Shown: one piece after another, positions 1 to 13,785 of the stretch
Numbering within the stretch: position 1 is the first letter of the stretch
Layout of the letters: each line of letters opens with the position of its first letter
Source: Serinus canaria
Lineage: Eukaryota > Chordata > Aves > Passeriformes > Fringillidae
Assembly: GCF_022539315.1 (NCBI RefSeq)
Contig: NC_066314.1
Location: forward strand, 42,965,180 to 43,029,179
Direction of reading: 5' to 3'
Length of the DNA: 64,000 bases
Position numbers and translations under genes: made by a program
Notes under the pieces: model-generated
The model's input: the letters and a program-made list of their open reading frames with translations, nothing else
The model's database searches: none
Told to the model about the DNA's origin: nothing

Positions 1-3000
1 AGTTAGAGCATAGTGCTAATAATGCCATGGGTGTGGGTTCACTTAAGAGTTGGACTTGAGGATCCTGTGCATCCCTTCCAACTCAGAATACTCTGTGACA
101 TTAAAGTGAATGAACAACTGTTAATGACAACTGACATAAAATTATGTCTGTCTTTATTGTTAATGCTGTCAGTCTGATAATACTGCTCTAATTACAGGAC
201 TATACTAAACCAATGAAGTTATACTAAATTACTACCTGTTGCCACATCCTAAAACTTGCATAACTAAGGTTTATGAGCTGCTACATGCAGCATCTTTGAG
301 TTCTGAAGCCTCTTCTCACCAAAAAGCTGCAGAACCTTCTCGTGGATTTCACACACAGAAAGTAGAGGCAGATGGGATGAGCTGAGCAAATATACTTGGC
401 AGGATTCATGCACTAATAGATCCAAAGATACAAAAATGGAAATTAGTTTTCTTCTTTTTATGTTGGAGTCATAGATTTCAGTCAATACTTCATGGATAGA
501 CCCAGTTCTTCATTGACAGGCTTCCTCCACCTGCCCTCTATTTAGGGAAAATACTTATCATTCAAAAATAACAACTGATCTTCCTTGTCATAATTTCAGA
601 TATAGATAGCAGCTTCTCTGAACAGGACAGTACCACCAAGCATGTTTGTTGGTGGGTTTTATTAATCTCAAATCATAGTCATTACTTATCCTGATACTGG
701 TTTGTATTCACACAGTGACTCTGCTTCTTGCTTACTGTAAATCTTTGGTCTTACTTTTGTCTGTGCACTTGCTGATTCTGCTGGCTGACACTGGCACTCT
801 GTCCTGCTCCACCTTCTCCCCTGAGTTTCCTTCCTCTCCTCCCTCTAATGATTGGTTTCCCTAAATTCCATTCATTAGAGAGGTCAGGAACAGACAGCAT
901 CCTAGCCACATGGAAAAGTGTTTCTTCTAATTCCCATTTTAGGATAATCTCTGTTCCAGATGTTTACAAGCATTACCTGGTTGTGAATTGCTAGTGTGCA
1001 TTTGCTCTAAAATAGGCAACAGAGTGTAAGAGTATTAAATTGCAAAACACTGAGAGAAACAGCAGAAATTGCCATGTTGGTTGTTACAGCTGCTTGCCAC
1101 ACCTATAATTAGCATTGTCTCACAATTCCCATTCAGTGGTGGGTTTTTTTTTAGTTCTGAATACTTCACCAGATCTCCATCTCTGTAGCTTAAATTTTCC
1201 ATCTGGACATCTGCTTTGAGGCAGTATCAGTCATAATAGAGCAACAATGTGTAAAAATGAATCCAAATAAAAGTCTGCTTTGCCCACATTTTGCTCATGT
1301 CAAAGAACAAAGGTTAACATTTTCTTTAGGAGCTTTTATATCCCCATATTTGGAGACAGAAGTTTGAAGCTTAGCAGGGAATAGCCTGGTTTAAGAGAAC
1401 TTTTTCTCACATACATGGGAGGAGAGGAGACATGGAGGAGGGTAGTCTGGGACAGAAATCTTAAGGATTGAATTTTGGAGGAGTTAAAAGGTCAGAGTGA
1501 AGAGAAAAAAGCTGTCTACAAAAGGCAGAGAGATCAAAGCCTTCTAAGATGTGGTCCCCTTCAGAGGAGGCATCTCACAATTCTGCTGCAGCAAACACAA
1601 CACAGGCAAACAAACTCCCTGCACCCTGGGGAGGGCACACAGGAAGGGTGGGTCCTTGTCCAGTTAACCTAAAGGCTTCAGATGGCTCACACAGGATATC
1701 CATATAAGTGCCATCTCGGTGCAGATGCTACTTTGTGTTTAAAAATCTCATTAGGTAGGGCTTATACTGTGAAACATTTTCTATTCCTCTTAAGCCCTGC
1801 GAAGTGGCACACAACAAACCTGTCGCTGAAAAAAAAAAAAAAACCCTGAGACTGCAGAAAAGAACAAGGAAATTATTTAGTTGTTTGGATCACCCTATCT
1901 TCATTTCCCCCTCAATACAATATCTTTTCTTTAAAATACAGTTTTTCAGGAACTTTCAGTATGTGCACTGCAGGAACACTTACCATTGGTTTCCAAAGAC
2001 CCTGTACCTCATTCAATGCACACCAGATCTTACACAGAGATGCCTTCCAGAGAGCACTGTTGGCTCTTCAGGCTTGCTTCTTCTTCTGCAGAAGTTGTAA
2101 AGCATGTGGTAAAGAAGATTTATATCTTCCAGAACAGAAAGGATCATTCCACAGCTGAATACTTCCAAGAATAAATGGATTCTATATTTGTCTCTGCCAC
2201 AGACTTCCACAAAAGGTACTTCGTGGACCTGTGTTCTTTCAGAGATATGTACAGCTCCTTAGTACATGTAAAGAGTGAAATGCCTGCGCTTAATAAATCC
2301 CTTGACTATACTTGTTTTTCAGCCTGTCTACTGTGTTGTTCCCAAATACCTCAACTGGAAGCCTGAATCTCTGCTACTCAGAACACAGGACAACCAGAAG
2401 ACTCAGAACTAGAGATGGCTGAACTGACGTGTCCTGACTCCCAAAAGTGTGGGAAGGAGTCAGAGTCTGCAAATCCTTCAGCCCCACAGCTAGAAAGAGC
2501 AGCCACACTGAGATCCAGACACTTTTCCTGAAGAAAGCATTTAATGATTTGCTCCTTCAGATAAACCTGGACAGCCACTGCATGTGAGGCCTCCTGTAGC
2601 TAAACCACACTTTTTCTTCTTTGTCAGGGTCCTAGGTGCACCAAGATTCCTTACTGGTGTTGATGAAACTCACTGGAGGCCTCTCCCACCACCCTGCCCA
2701 GAGTCTAGGACTCCATTTCAACTCAGTCCAGAATCATCAATCCCTAAGCTAGAGATGCCATAGGAGTGCCAGCCTCTAGCCCTGCCTCTTGCCTGAACTT
2801 CAGATCCACACTGCACTCTTGTCTCCAACCCCATCTCTGGCCTCATCTCCTTGTTCCCAGACAGATAACCTGGCTGAATCCTGGATGTGGGTCATCACTC
2901 CTCCAGTCTGGGCTGTTGATGGAGCCTGTTCCAGCACCTAGCTATGCCCATCATGTTTGGGTCTCATTGGAAAGTATCCCATTGGTTAGGGAATAGCCTG

Positions 3001-3927
3001 AAGTGGGATGACTGTCAGCCCTGAGGTCTCTGTCCCACAAAGGAGAATGCTGCTAAGGAGTAATACACTTAAGGACAGCCTACACTTGGGTTCACTTATA
3101 ACACACTCAGTCTCCAGCTAAGAAATTGGTCAAGCTGTGACAAGAAATCATTCTCCAGAGCACCAGGTAAGACAAGCACTGCCCAAGTCTTGGTTCTCCT
3201 GGACACAGGGTATATGCCAAATTAAAATCCTGTTTTCTTGTTCTTCCATTTTATAACTGCTATTCACTTATAGGAGTCACTGCTGACTCTAAATCTATGA
3301 GAGCTGATGTATCTCATTCATCTCCCACATACTTCCCCTTTTTGAAGAGTACAAAGTATCATTAAAACACCTTTTACAGAATGCTTTGGCAGTGCATCAG
3401 ATCCCTCCAACCCTAAGCACCTTTTCCTTTCAGAAATTATATCTGAGTAGGACAGTGACACCTATAAAAAGCACTCTCTTGAGTGCTACCCATCAATGAG
3501 CCTTCAGCCAGGCTATAAAACAAGGGCACAGACAAACACGTGCCAAAACACAGGGTACGTCAGTTTGGGCATCTACAAAAAACATTCCCCGTGACATAAG
3601 CAGGGCAGAAATCCTAAATGATTCCTCAGCCTCTTTTGCGTCAGCCTCCTATCAGAGTTGGCATTCAATGCTGGCTTTCCACCTTTTTCCATCCGTCAGC
3701 TTTGACAAAGAGAATTTTATCTGCCTCTGCCAGTTTTAACACCAGAGTCAAGATGCTGAGTGGTCACAATGAGTGCAAACCCTGTGATGCAGTTTGAAAC
3801 AAGTAGAGACAACGTTTTCCTGGAAAAATGTATCCAAAGCAGATGTAAGCCTGCTGAATGTAAAGCATGAGTCCACAATAGGACTGGTGATAGGAAGAAG
3901 GCCTGACAATTAGGATGGAGGATGCTC
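1..3927. other. Non-coding unique sequence
   Basis: I see no supportable gene here. Reading frames are short (98 codons at most) and overlap in competing frames, and none resembles a known protein. A 15-base A run lies at 1829-1843. The part at about 2600-3050 is somewhat more C-rich than its surroundings and could be a worn-out repeat, but I cannot name a family. Confidence 0.7.
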
Positions 3928-3998
3928 ACCCCAGCTCTGCTATTAACATGCTCTATGACCTTGAGTTATTTCTCTCCCTGCTCACCTCTGTCCTTTTG
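3928..3998 (+). mobile_element. MIR-like SINE fragment (core region)
   Basis: The stretch reads as a decayed copy of the MIR core. A 'ccagctctgctattaac' segment is followed by 'ctctatgaccttgagtta' and then a pyrimidine-rich 'ctctccctgctcacctctgtcc'-type segment, in the order of the MIR consensus (agctctgcca...tgtgaccttgggcaagtca...ctctgagcctcag). MIR is a tRNA-derived, CORE-type SINE that was active early in amniote history, so a bird copy should be this degraded. Both ends are missing. The similarity was judged by eye. Confidence 0.6.
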
Positions 3999-6900
3999 AT
4001 CACCTTGGCCATTCCAGTTACAAAGTCAACACTTTCCCCAGGTCCCTCATTTGACCAATGCTATTAGCATTCCCAGCACATTTTAGGTGGTGCAACCACC
4101 TCCAGTGAGATGGTACATTCCTGCATGGTGAGTCCACACCAGGGAAATATGGATAGCTTGGTGGTTGGTGATGGTGATGGCTGTCTCTTGGAAAGAGAGG
4201 TGTGCATTCTTGGCAGTAGCAGCAGCAATTTCTGACTCTGTGCTGGCCAGTGGGCAAGTGCAGGAGGAGGTGTAGGAGTGCCTGACAGCTGCCAAAATAT
4301 CTGCTTCCCATCCTCTCACAGATAAAGACAGCAGACTGGATTTTGTTGTGTGTACCACTTCGACACATCTGCAGTGTTGCCAGAAGGTTTCAGCTGGGGA
4401 CACCTGCTGTGGCTGAGCCAGTACAAGCCTGAAAACCAGGCCAGGGCTGTGGAGGAAGACCAGTCCATCCCTGCAACACCTCACTGGACTTGTGAGACAA
4501 GGGCAAACTCACCTGGCACTAGACCAGGACTGAAGGCATCCCCTGGCCCTACAGGGTAATGTCCCAGCTTCAGCTGTGAAACCTGAAAAAGACAATTCTC
4601 AGGGAGATGCAGCAAGTGTGGGGGGAGCAGGGGAATGCCCAAGGGTAGCCTCCAGTAACCTCAGCAACAGAGCAGTGTGAGGAGAGGTGGTACTGAAATG
4701 GCTGCTAGGGACAGCAGGCAGTAAAGCCACAGAACTAATCAGCACATTTGACTAATGATCTTGGTTGCCAAATATATTTCCAAAAATCCCATGGGAAGCT
4801 CTTAGAAATAACATTCATACTGAAGATGGTACCTATTTCTATGTCTCTTCTGACTGCAAAGAATGTTTCATTTTATTTGTATTCTTAATACTGAATGAGC
4901 AAATAAGGAGTCATGAAGCAGAACAAGTGAAAACTGCCTCTGCAGAGAAATTTCTTACCCATACCATTTTCTGCACTAGTTTCATGAGGAGCCATCTCTG
5001 GGAAAAGAGACAAATTACGAGGTTGGCACTTGCAGGTCCCATGAAACTAATAATGTTAGTGAGAGGATATGATATACAGTGACATTTCTCTGGCCATCAG
5101 AAGTTAAGGGAACAGAGAAGGGATGAAGATAAGTAAAGAAAACAGTTCTAATCTGAGATTTTTGGCTATGTGGTATAAAATTAACTATTAAAAACAAAAC
5201 AGGCAAGTAATTATAGTACACTCTTCCAGCGTATTATTTTGCTTTATCTCAAAATTTCTCTTTCCTAAAGTAGATATTTTAGATATTTGAAGATTTGTAG
5301 CTTCTCTTATCTCCTGTTTTGATTAGAGCCTTTAATAATAGCATTAAAATAAAGAGTCAAAAAGAGAAGACAAACTGGGAATTCAACCACTAATCCCAAA
5401 ATAGAAAAGGAAAAGATGTTAGTCTTGTTTCCTGACATGAAAGGTCCCAGGAGGAAAGACAGAAGGCTGAAAAAAAGAGAAAAGCCTCTTCCTTCCATGA
5501 CATTTTTCAGAATTTTTCCATTATTTTCAGACCAAAATATTGTCAAAATCAAATCCTTCTCCCCAACACTTTTGCATTAAAATAGCATTTTCTAGTGGAA
5601 CACTTCTGTCAAAATGTCACGACCAACTCTATTCAGCAACTTCTGTTGCCGTGGAGATCTTATCAAGGTTACAAATGCAGCATTAGAAATAATATTTTCT
5701 CAGACAAGCTGCTCCTTGCTTATCCAGCAAAGGAGTTTCTCAAATCCTTGCTCCCAAGAGCATTCACCTGCAAGGAGGGAGGGGTAGGGCAGCCTGGAGA
5801 TTGCAACACTTCTCAGGAAAGTTGAGTCATTTTGAGATATACCTAGCCTACTTAAAACAGTTATTCCTGGCTTTATTTTTTTAATTTCTCTTCCTTCCTA
5901 GATAAACATATCTGGGAATCTCTAGGCTCTGAGTAAATTCTTGATAACTTTTTCCTCTAAAGGTAACAAGCCAAAGTCTCCATGCCTACATCTGCCTTTT
6001 AAGCCATACCTCCTTTTTCCCTTGGAAAGAAAAAAAAACAACCGATCCTGTGTTTTTATGGTTTCAGTTTATATTGCCTCTATCTCTGTCTATTTTTAGG
6101 GATCAGGGAATGGAAGGCAGCAGATAGCTGCTGATACCAGGCAGCGCTGAGTGAGAACCAGGCTCCAAGGACAGTAATTAAACTGTATTTGTTACTAGTA
6201 CTTCCAGTATGAACCTTCAAAGCATAGATCACACCCATCTAGACATCGATAATTTAAGTTTCTCAGAGAATGGCATGGTTTTGTCTGTGTTTGTACACAT
6301 GGATGTACACACCTCTTTACTCAAGTAACAGTCACTGGCTACATCACCCCTGACCTGATAAAACCAAAGAAGAAGGGTGTTTAAAGCAGTATCCTTTCTA
6401 TCCCTTAGGGAAGTTACTCTGGGATATGTCTGTAATGTGAGACAGACCCACATTCTGCTTTCATTCATTAAGAAGAGGGCTACCCTTTTGAATCCAGACA
6501 TCCCTTGCTCCCTACCTTTACTGACAGTGTAGTTTTCATGAAGCTCCCTGATTACCAGCTCCAAAACCAGATCCTCTTCACCTATCAGAGAAATGTCCTC
6601 ACTATTCCTTGCCCTAAATGCACCCAGCCCCACTTTTTCTGGTCTACAAACCTTCAACAATATGGTAAACTCTCCTCTAAGGCTACAGGAAACAGACCCA
6701 GAAATGCCACAGCCACGGAACATTAGGCACTCATCCAAATAAAATTCACTCACCAAATAAAATTCCAAATATAAATTCACTCTGCTGGTTCAAATGCAAT
6801 AAGAGAATTTTTGTAGGATTTATTGACCTGGCAAATTTTATGCTAGATCAAGAACTGCCCATCTTTGCATGGCCCCTCTAAAGTGGGACTAAACACACAA

Positions 6901-9900
6901 AGCCAATATCCACATCAGAATGCACTCAACAGGAATGGGATCATGTGCCCACCCATCACCTGGCTCAGATTTGTTACCCCATGTGATCCAGAAGGGGATA
7001 TGTCGGGCAGGAACAGTCATGGTACCAAGGCTGGGAGGAATTCACAATCCATACAGAAGTGAAAGATTCTCCCCTGGATTGTGGGATTATGATTGGGTCT
7101 GTGGAAACTCCAGTTTAAACCAGAACCACCTTTGGTTTGCTCTCCTCATAAGGGCTTAGGAAAGGGCCCACACCCCAGCAATGCAGGCTAGCTGGTTGTA
7201 CCTTGAGAGTTTGGCACCAGTCCTCTGAGTAGGGCAGTTTCCTCATCCTAACTGGACCACTCCTTAGTGACAGTATCTGAACTCTTCAGAGCAGAATATT
7301 TACAATGATTAACAGAGTCTGTCATTCCACTTGCAAAGCTATTAATGTTAGGTTTATCACTCCTCAAACATGTCTTTAGGTTGGAGAATTTTTAGCCATT
7401 TGTGGTTTTACAACTTTCCCAACCTTTGACCATGTTATGCTTAAGCAATTCAATAAAAATGACTGCTTCAGCAACACTTGAAGATAGGAAGCAGGGAATA
7501 ACCAGTGTGCTTTCAATATCTTAGTGGTCAATAGTGGAATAAAAAATGTTAATCTGCTCACAGAGTGAACCTAGAATGGTCTCACAGTAGCCCTACTGAA
7601 AAAAGATGCTTAAAGAGTAATTGTGCAGGGTGTCTTTTAGGTAAGCCCAAGGAAGCAAGAAAAGGGCTCTGCTCTTGCTAGGGAAGATGGAAAATTTGAG
7701 ACCATAGTTTCAAAGTAACAAATTATCAGAAAAAACATCCCATCCTAGAGTTCCAACTTCATCTCCCATTGAAGGCCAAGCAGGTCCTTCACAACTTCAT
7801 TGTGAAACACCACACCTGCACCACCACTGCTGAAACCCTACTGTGAACCCCACAAAAGAGCCAGTCAGACTTAAAAACAAAGCAAAAGCTAATTTTCACA
7901 ATGGATTAGTTCCTTGATCTGGCTCATGACTTCTGCACTGGCTGACTGAGGGGCTAGCTCCTTGCAGTGCAGGGGAAGGAAAGAGTACACGGAGGCAAGG
8001 AGAAGGAAGCAGAAACCCTGTTATCTATCACTGCCACAAAATGCCTCATATTGTGGAACCACAGCCTAAGGTCCCTGGTCTCTAGGAAGTCTAACCTCTT
8101 GAAAAGAAGTCTAACCAACATCCAAGAAAAAAAATCAGGCCATCTTGTGCTGATAGGTTTGAATGTGGCACCCTGACACACCACTGAACACTGCCTGGTA
8201 AAGAATCCTTCGATTTATAATGATTTTGGCAATTGTCTTTTGACTAACACTTTTCCTTTGTAAAACAAACAAAAAAACCAAAACCTCTCTCTCTATGTTA
8301 CAAATACTTGCAACGACATGGGAAATGCCAAGGAAAATGCTATGAGAAATTAACCGATACTTCAGAGGAGTTTGGACACAAGGAAAAAGTAGACCATAAA
8401 AACCCCAACTAAGTGTGTTTCAAGAAGCAACAATAGCAAAAACTCATAAAACATGTAGTTGTTTTAGGAAAGCAGCAAAGTGATTGACATGCTCTTCAAT
8501 CTCATCTAGGAAATTCATCTTCTATCACCTAAATCCAAGAAAAACAAATAGCTAAAATGCATGTATAACTCGTCCTTAAGTCACCAAACTACTGGGCAGT
8601 AGTTTATCATCATTCAGTGTAGTTGCCTAAAGCTTTCCATTCAGCTGTATGACCACTATAGAAAAACACTGTGAACTGTAACTGCTGTATTCAACAGATG
8701 ATAGCCTCTGATGAAGGACTTTGTATCCTCAATGTAGGTCCTATTACTAAGGCCAAGGAAAAGAGAAGATTTTTATGACCAGATCTCTGCCACATCCTTA
8801 TTGAAGAAATAAATATAACCTTCAGTTTTATGTATTTGTACTCAAAAAGGGAGCCAATAAAATTCAGGAAATCAATCTTCAGTGTTTCCCAATAAAAGCT
8901 ACCTGCTTGTCAGGTTTTGTAGGCCAGTTAAAAATAATCAGTGAGATGAAAGTGTAAAGGAGGGAGCTTGGCCTTTTACATGTTCTGTTCATTAAGATCT
9001 TTGAACATTCCTTCTTAACCTCCATTCTGGAATAGCCTCATTAGTATAGTTTACAAGTCTTTAATTCACCTTGTCAATATTATCAGAAGTTCTCTTCCAT
9101 ACTTTGTCACCTACTACCAGTTCAGAGAAAGGCCAAACCTGGCACAGTTACAATAAACCAGTTCAGGGATGTAGGTTGCATTCATACCTATGCTGACAAT
9201 TGCTCTGCTGTCCTGCAAGCTCTCCTATCACTTGTCCTTACCCTGCTTCTGAGATTTGGAACCAGACCCTTCAGATGGAGGGCTGTGTCACAGGGGCAGC
9301 CTAATGTAAAAGGTATGAAGAGGCCTTGAATTGAGAATGAGGAAGAGCCCCCCTCAGCAGGGAGTTTCCCCAGTCATCCACAGCCTACCCATACTCTTAC
9401 TTTTGGGCAACACTGGTCATCTACCCTGTTACTAAAGGGCACACTTAAGCACTTAAAAAGAGGCTAGATTCTCATTTAGCCTAGGCATACTCCCACAGCC
9501 TTGGATAAACCAAGAAAAAGAAGTGGGGTTCAGACCTGCTGTGTAATTCAGCATTTCATGTATGATGTTTTAGGTAGTTGCAGACTGCTTTTTATTTTAC
9601 TGAGACACCTGCTTTTCCACGGGTTGCCATGGAGCTACAGGGTCTAACAGCAGGTTGTAAATTCCACCTGGGGAGCCAAGATCCTGCAAGGTAAAAGCCA
9701 CTTTGACAATGTTCAGGTTCCTGGCAGATTTAACCATTGGTACCTTCCCAGTGACAGAAATAAATAACTTTTACTTTCATCTGGCAGAGATGCAGTAATT
9801 AAATCCACAAGTTATTCTTCTGTTAATTGTGTCAGGTAGTTTTCTGCTAACAACTACTTGCTGTGCTCCCTCTGGGCCAGATTTGTCATTTGTCCCCCCT

Positions 9901-12900
9901 TGGTACCAATGCATTTGCAAGTCATATCCTTCACGGTCATAAACTTCCTTAATGATTAAGTTAACAGCATGAAATTCCAACTTGTAGGACTGACAAAACT
10001 GGACTTTGGAAAACTACTGCAATTTTTCTTTTTATCCATGAGCTAAAAAGGTGTTAAAGACACCATGCCATGTAGAGCTGCTTTCTGTTTCAGTTTGTTG
10101 ATATTTTTATCCAGCATTCTGATTTTTGGACAAAATAAATAATTATTAAGACAAAAAGACATCATTAAAAGCAAGCTCTGAATTATTTTGGTTAAGAATA
10201 TGAATTTTTTTTCCTATGTCTTACCTAGAGAAAAAATAAAATCAGGCTATGCAGTCCAAAAATAAATAATCTTGCAGAAATAAACTATTATATTGTAGTA
10301 CATTTGAAAAATAGAAAAAATATTTTAAGATATAACTCCGGAGATGCATGAGAAAAATATTTATTGTGTTTTATCAATGCTTCAATCAAAAAAAAAAAAA
10401 AAAATTCCTTCCAGAAGAAGACCCAGAAATAAGGAGACCAGGCATGCTTACAATACAAGGCTTTGTCAAGCTCTACACCTGCATATGATAAAGACAGCCA
10501 CATGAAAGGATAAGGCCATCAACTAGCTGATGATAGAGACTTAAGCCTTCTAAATCACATGGCAAAGATAAATTAGAACTATCTGCCACCTACATCAGAT
10601 GGTGAAGGAGGCAGGAACACAATGCTCTGGATACCAATTAGTGGCATAATGGAGCCAGTATCTCATGTTCTAGTGTGTCAAATTCCAGCAGTGCCAGTGA
10701 GATCAGAGCAGAAGTCACAGCAAGGTCGCTGTGATCTGTCAGCAGGACAGCTTCAGCCAAGTACTGCATCCTAATCCCCATCTGCTGAGAATCTAGTGGA
10801 GGAGAGATGCCTGCAGTTAAAATATGCCTACAGCAATATCCTCCAAGGGCATCGGGCTAGAAGCAGATGCTATACAAGATCATAAAATGCAGCTAACTTT
10901 AACGTAAATGAACAGTTTTTGTTTTGGTACATGAATGTGTTGAAGTCTGTCTGCTCACAGAAACACCAAGGACCTCAGCAGTGTGTCAGGGACACATTAC
11001 AGTACAAACACCTTCAAATCATACACCTCTCCCCCCACTTCCAGACTGAAAGAATGACCTCTATATGGAAGGATGACTTTGCCTGTACTCATCCCTTTGG
11101 TAGCTCACCACAAAGAGTCAGTAAGTTCACAGCATAGCAACTACACAAATGCTTTATTCTCCCAGCACCGATTGTCAGGCAGAAAAATAATGTACCAAGA
11201 CAGCACACAAGTACTGTGCAGTGCAGTGCATGAGGCACAAAGCAAAACCCCTTGCCTTATCTTTTTTTTCAATGCCAGAGGTAATTAATCAGAATTATCC
11301 ATACATGGCATCCTACCCTTCCACAGTGTGGTCACACTCCCAAATGTTAACCCACATCTGTCATGCTTCATACCTGTCCATGCTGTACATAGCTCCAGCA
11401 AGCCATACAGCTGCCAGAGCAAAGATGGTAAGGAATACAATTTTTCTAATACAATCAGAGTGGCTGCAAAGTAGGATTAAGTCTCATGCTTGGGCTGTGG
11501 CATGGGGCACTGGGGTTGCTGCTTTGTATATAGATACAATACTTATATGCATGATACAAAAATAAATAGTTTCCTTTTTTCCCATGTGCACTGGAAACCC
11601 TTGAGGTTAAAAAAGTAGCTGCCTAACTTGGTCAAAGTATGTGCAAATATAATAGAGAGAAGGACCCAGCCCTAGGGATTAGGAGACACATTAGTCCCAT
11701 CTTTGTTCTTTTTGAGGTTCACCGGCTCCTGTTGTTTATTCATTCTGCCATTAATCTTCTGTCTGCTGGGAATTATTCTTAGAGGGACTTATCCTCAGGG
11801 AAGAAATTTGGAGTTAAAATTAACTTCTGATTATTCAAAACAGTTGTTGGAGTAAAGGAGGTGGGGAGGTCAATTAGTAGAAGACATAGCAGCAGTGGCT
11901 ATGCAGTGCCCTTCTCAGACTTCTGCAAGCTTCCACTCAGATAAGGTTTCACTTTGCAGCTGGCCAGATCTAAGAGCCAGATCTTGCTGCTACAAGGAGT
12001 GGGCTGCCTCCTCCACCATTCCTTTCTATGCAATCCTGTTCCATTTCTTGTGTGGCTTCACAGCTTGAGCTGCTCTGGCTCACTAAAGCCTCAGAAGAAT
12101 ATTTACTTACTCATGTAGAATGAGGGAGTTTGTGGGCTCAGTGAGATGAACCGGCCTACCAAGGGCCAGAGGACTACCAAGAAAGAAAAGAGGAGAATTG
12201 TGCAGTTTATGACAGGAGGAAGAGTAGGAAGAGGGGAAGAGAAAGACAAATTAAAGAAAATGGCTTCTACATGTGATGTTAACCTTTAGATCTGCTGTAC
12301 TGTACTATGACATATGACCCTTACATACCAAAATTGAAGGAAAATAAAAGCAATTTAAAATCTGTGAGGTTCCGTTTGTACCACTGAGATCTTTCTCTGC
12401 CTTGAAGTGAAGGAGCCAAGGCACAGGACAGAGACTGCATACTACAGAGGGACACAAGAGATGCTCTTACAGCAGAATCACTGTCTGGATGTCCAAGCAA
12501 GTGAAAAATTCTGTCATGTTCCTCTCCAGAAAGAAATTAAGTCAGCTAGGCAACAGCCTGATATGTGAGGACCTACAGGCTGTGCAAACAGGCAAGTGAT
12601 TTGAACAGGTAGGGAGGCATGCAGGCACCTGGAAATTTAGATTTGATCAAGAGGTGGACACACTGTTTTAAGTCTGTATATAAATGCTTCCAATTTTGAA
12701 TAGGCCAACTAATTCACCTGCTGAGAAGTGCTAGATTTCCTCATTTTTTCCATTTGCAAGCTATTTTGAAGTACACAAAGCAAATAGGGACCCCAGAAAT
12801 TAGTTCAGAGAAATAGCCCATACAATCCCAGCAGAGCCACTCTACCAGCTGAGAGCTGTGGTCATGTGGAGAATCTATCCAACAACAAAATGCTACTTGC

Positions 12901-13029
12901 CTTCTTTGCCACCTCATTACTAAATCAAACAGTCTGAGCAATGTGATCAGGATGAAGGAAGAAGAAAATGGAGAACCATTGGCAAATGAGCAATAGTTCA
13001 GTTTCCAAACAGAACACTGAAGGCAAACC
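3999..13029. other. Non-coding unique sequence, 9 kb
   Basis: No gene is supportable. The longest open frame of the whole window lies here on the minus strand (6229-6780, 183 codons), along with others at 4083-4484 (minus, 133 codons) and 11221-11565 (plus, 114 codons). None shows a recognisable domain, a signal peptide with a consistent continuation, or similarity to a family I know. A 17-base A run is at 10388-10404. I recognise no mobile element in this interval. Confidence 0.65.
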
Positions 13030-13785
13030 TCCAAGATCGTACAATCATCAAGTATCCTGAGCTGGAAGGGACCTCCAGGGATCACTGAAGTCCATCTCCC
13101 TGCCGTGCACAGGATATCCCCAAGAGTCACACCAGGTGCCTGAGAGTGTTGTCCAAACACTGTGAACTGAAGTTGGTGCTTTGACCACTTCCCTGAGGAG
13201 CCTTTTCCAGTCCAGCCACCCTCTGGCTGAAGAATCTTTTTCTAAGATCCAAACTAAACCTCCCCTGATTCAGCCTTCTGCTGTTTCCTCAAGTCCTGTC
13301 ACTGGTCATGAGAGCGAAGAGATCAGTGTCTGCCCCTCCACTTCCCCCTGTGAGGAAGTTGTGGGCTGTGATGAGGTCTCCTCTTCTCCAGGCTGAACAG
13401 AACAAGTGACCTTATACAGCTTCCCCTAAAGGCCCTTCACCATTCCATGGAGAACCATAGTTCTTTGAACACTCCCCAATAGTTTATACTGTGGCACCCA
13501 AAACTGGCCCCAGCTCTCGAGGTGGAGCTGCCCCAGTGCAGAGCAGAGGGGACAATCCCCTCCCTTGCTTGGCTGGTGATTCTGTGCCTGATTCCCCCAG
13601 GACACCCCAGGTTGTCTGGTGCCTCCTGGCTGCCAGGGCACTGCTGGCCCATGCTCAACTTGCCATCCATCAGGAGCCCCAGGTCCCTTTCCGCAGCTCT
13701 GCTAGCCAGCCTCTCATTCCACAGTCTGTCCATACACCCAGGGGTGCCCCATCCCAGGTGCAGAATCTGGCAAACGCCTTAGGTT
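13030..13785 (-). mobile_element. CR1 LINE, 5'-truncated, with 3' end
   Basis: This is the largest transposon piece in the window. Read on the minus strand it runs from the late part of CR1 ORF2 (after the reverse transcriptase catalytic core) through the 3' end at about 13030. Recognisable peptide blocks are 'AERDLGLLMDGKLSMGQQC' (encoded at about 13630-13690), then in a second frame 'GQFWVPQYK' and 'MVKGL' near 13426-13520. The downstream DNA ('ctcatgaccagtgacagg', 'gagggtggctggactgg', 'tcccttccagctcaggat') matches the usual CR1 tail order. The change of frame shows at least one frameshift, and the terminal short tandem repeat is eroded. It is a dead copy. 5' truncation is normal for target-primed insertion. 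Confidence 0.9.

Noticed and set aside
2600..3050. C-rich stretch considered as a repeat
   Set aside because: No family resemblance could be stated, and no boundaries are visible.
4083..4484. 133-codon minus-strand frame considered as a gene
   Set aside because: No recognisable motif, it conflicts with an overlapping 116-codon frame on the same strand, and there is no plausible exon structure.
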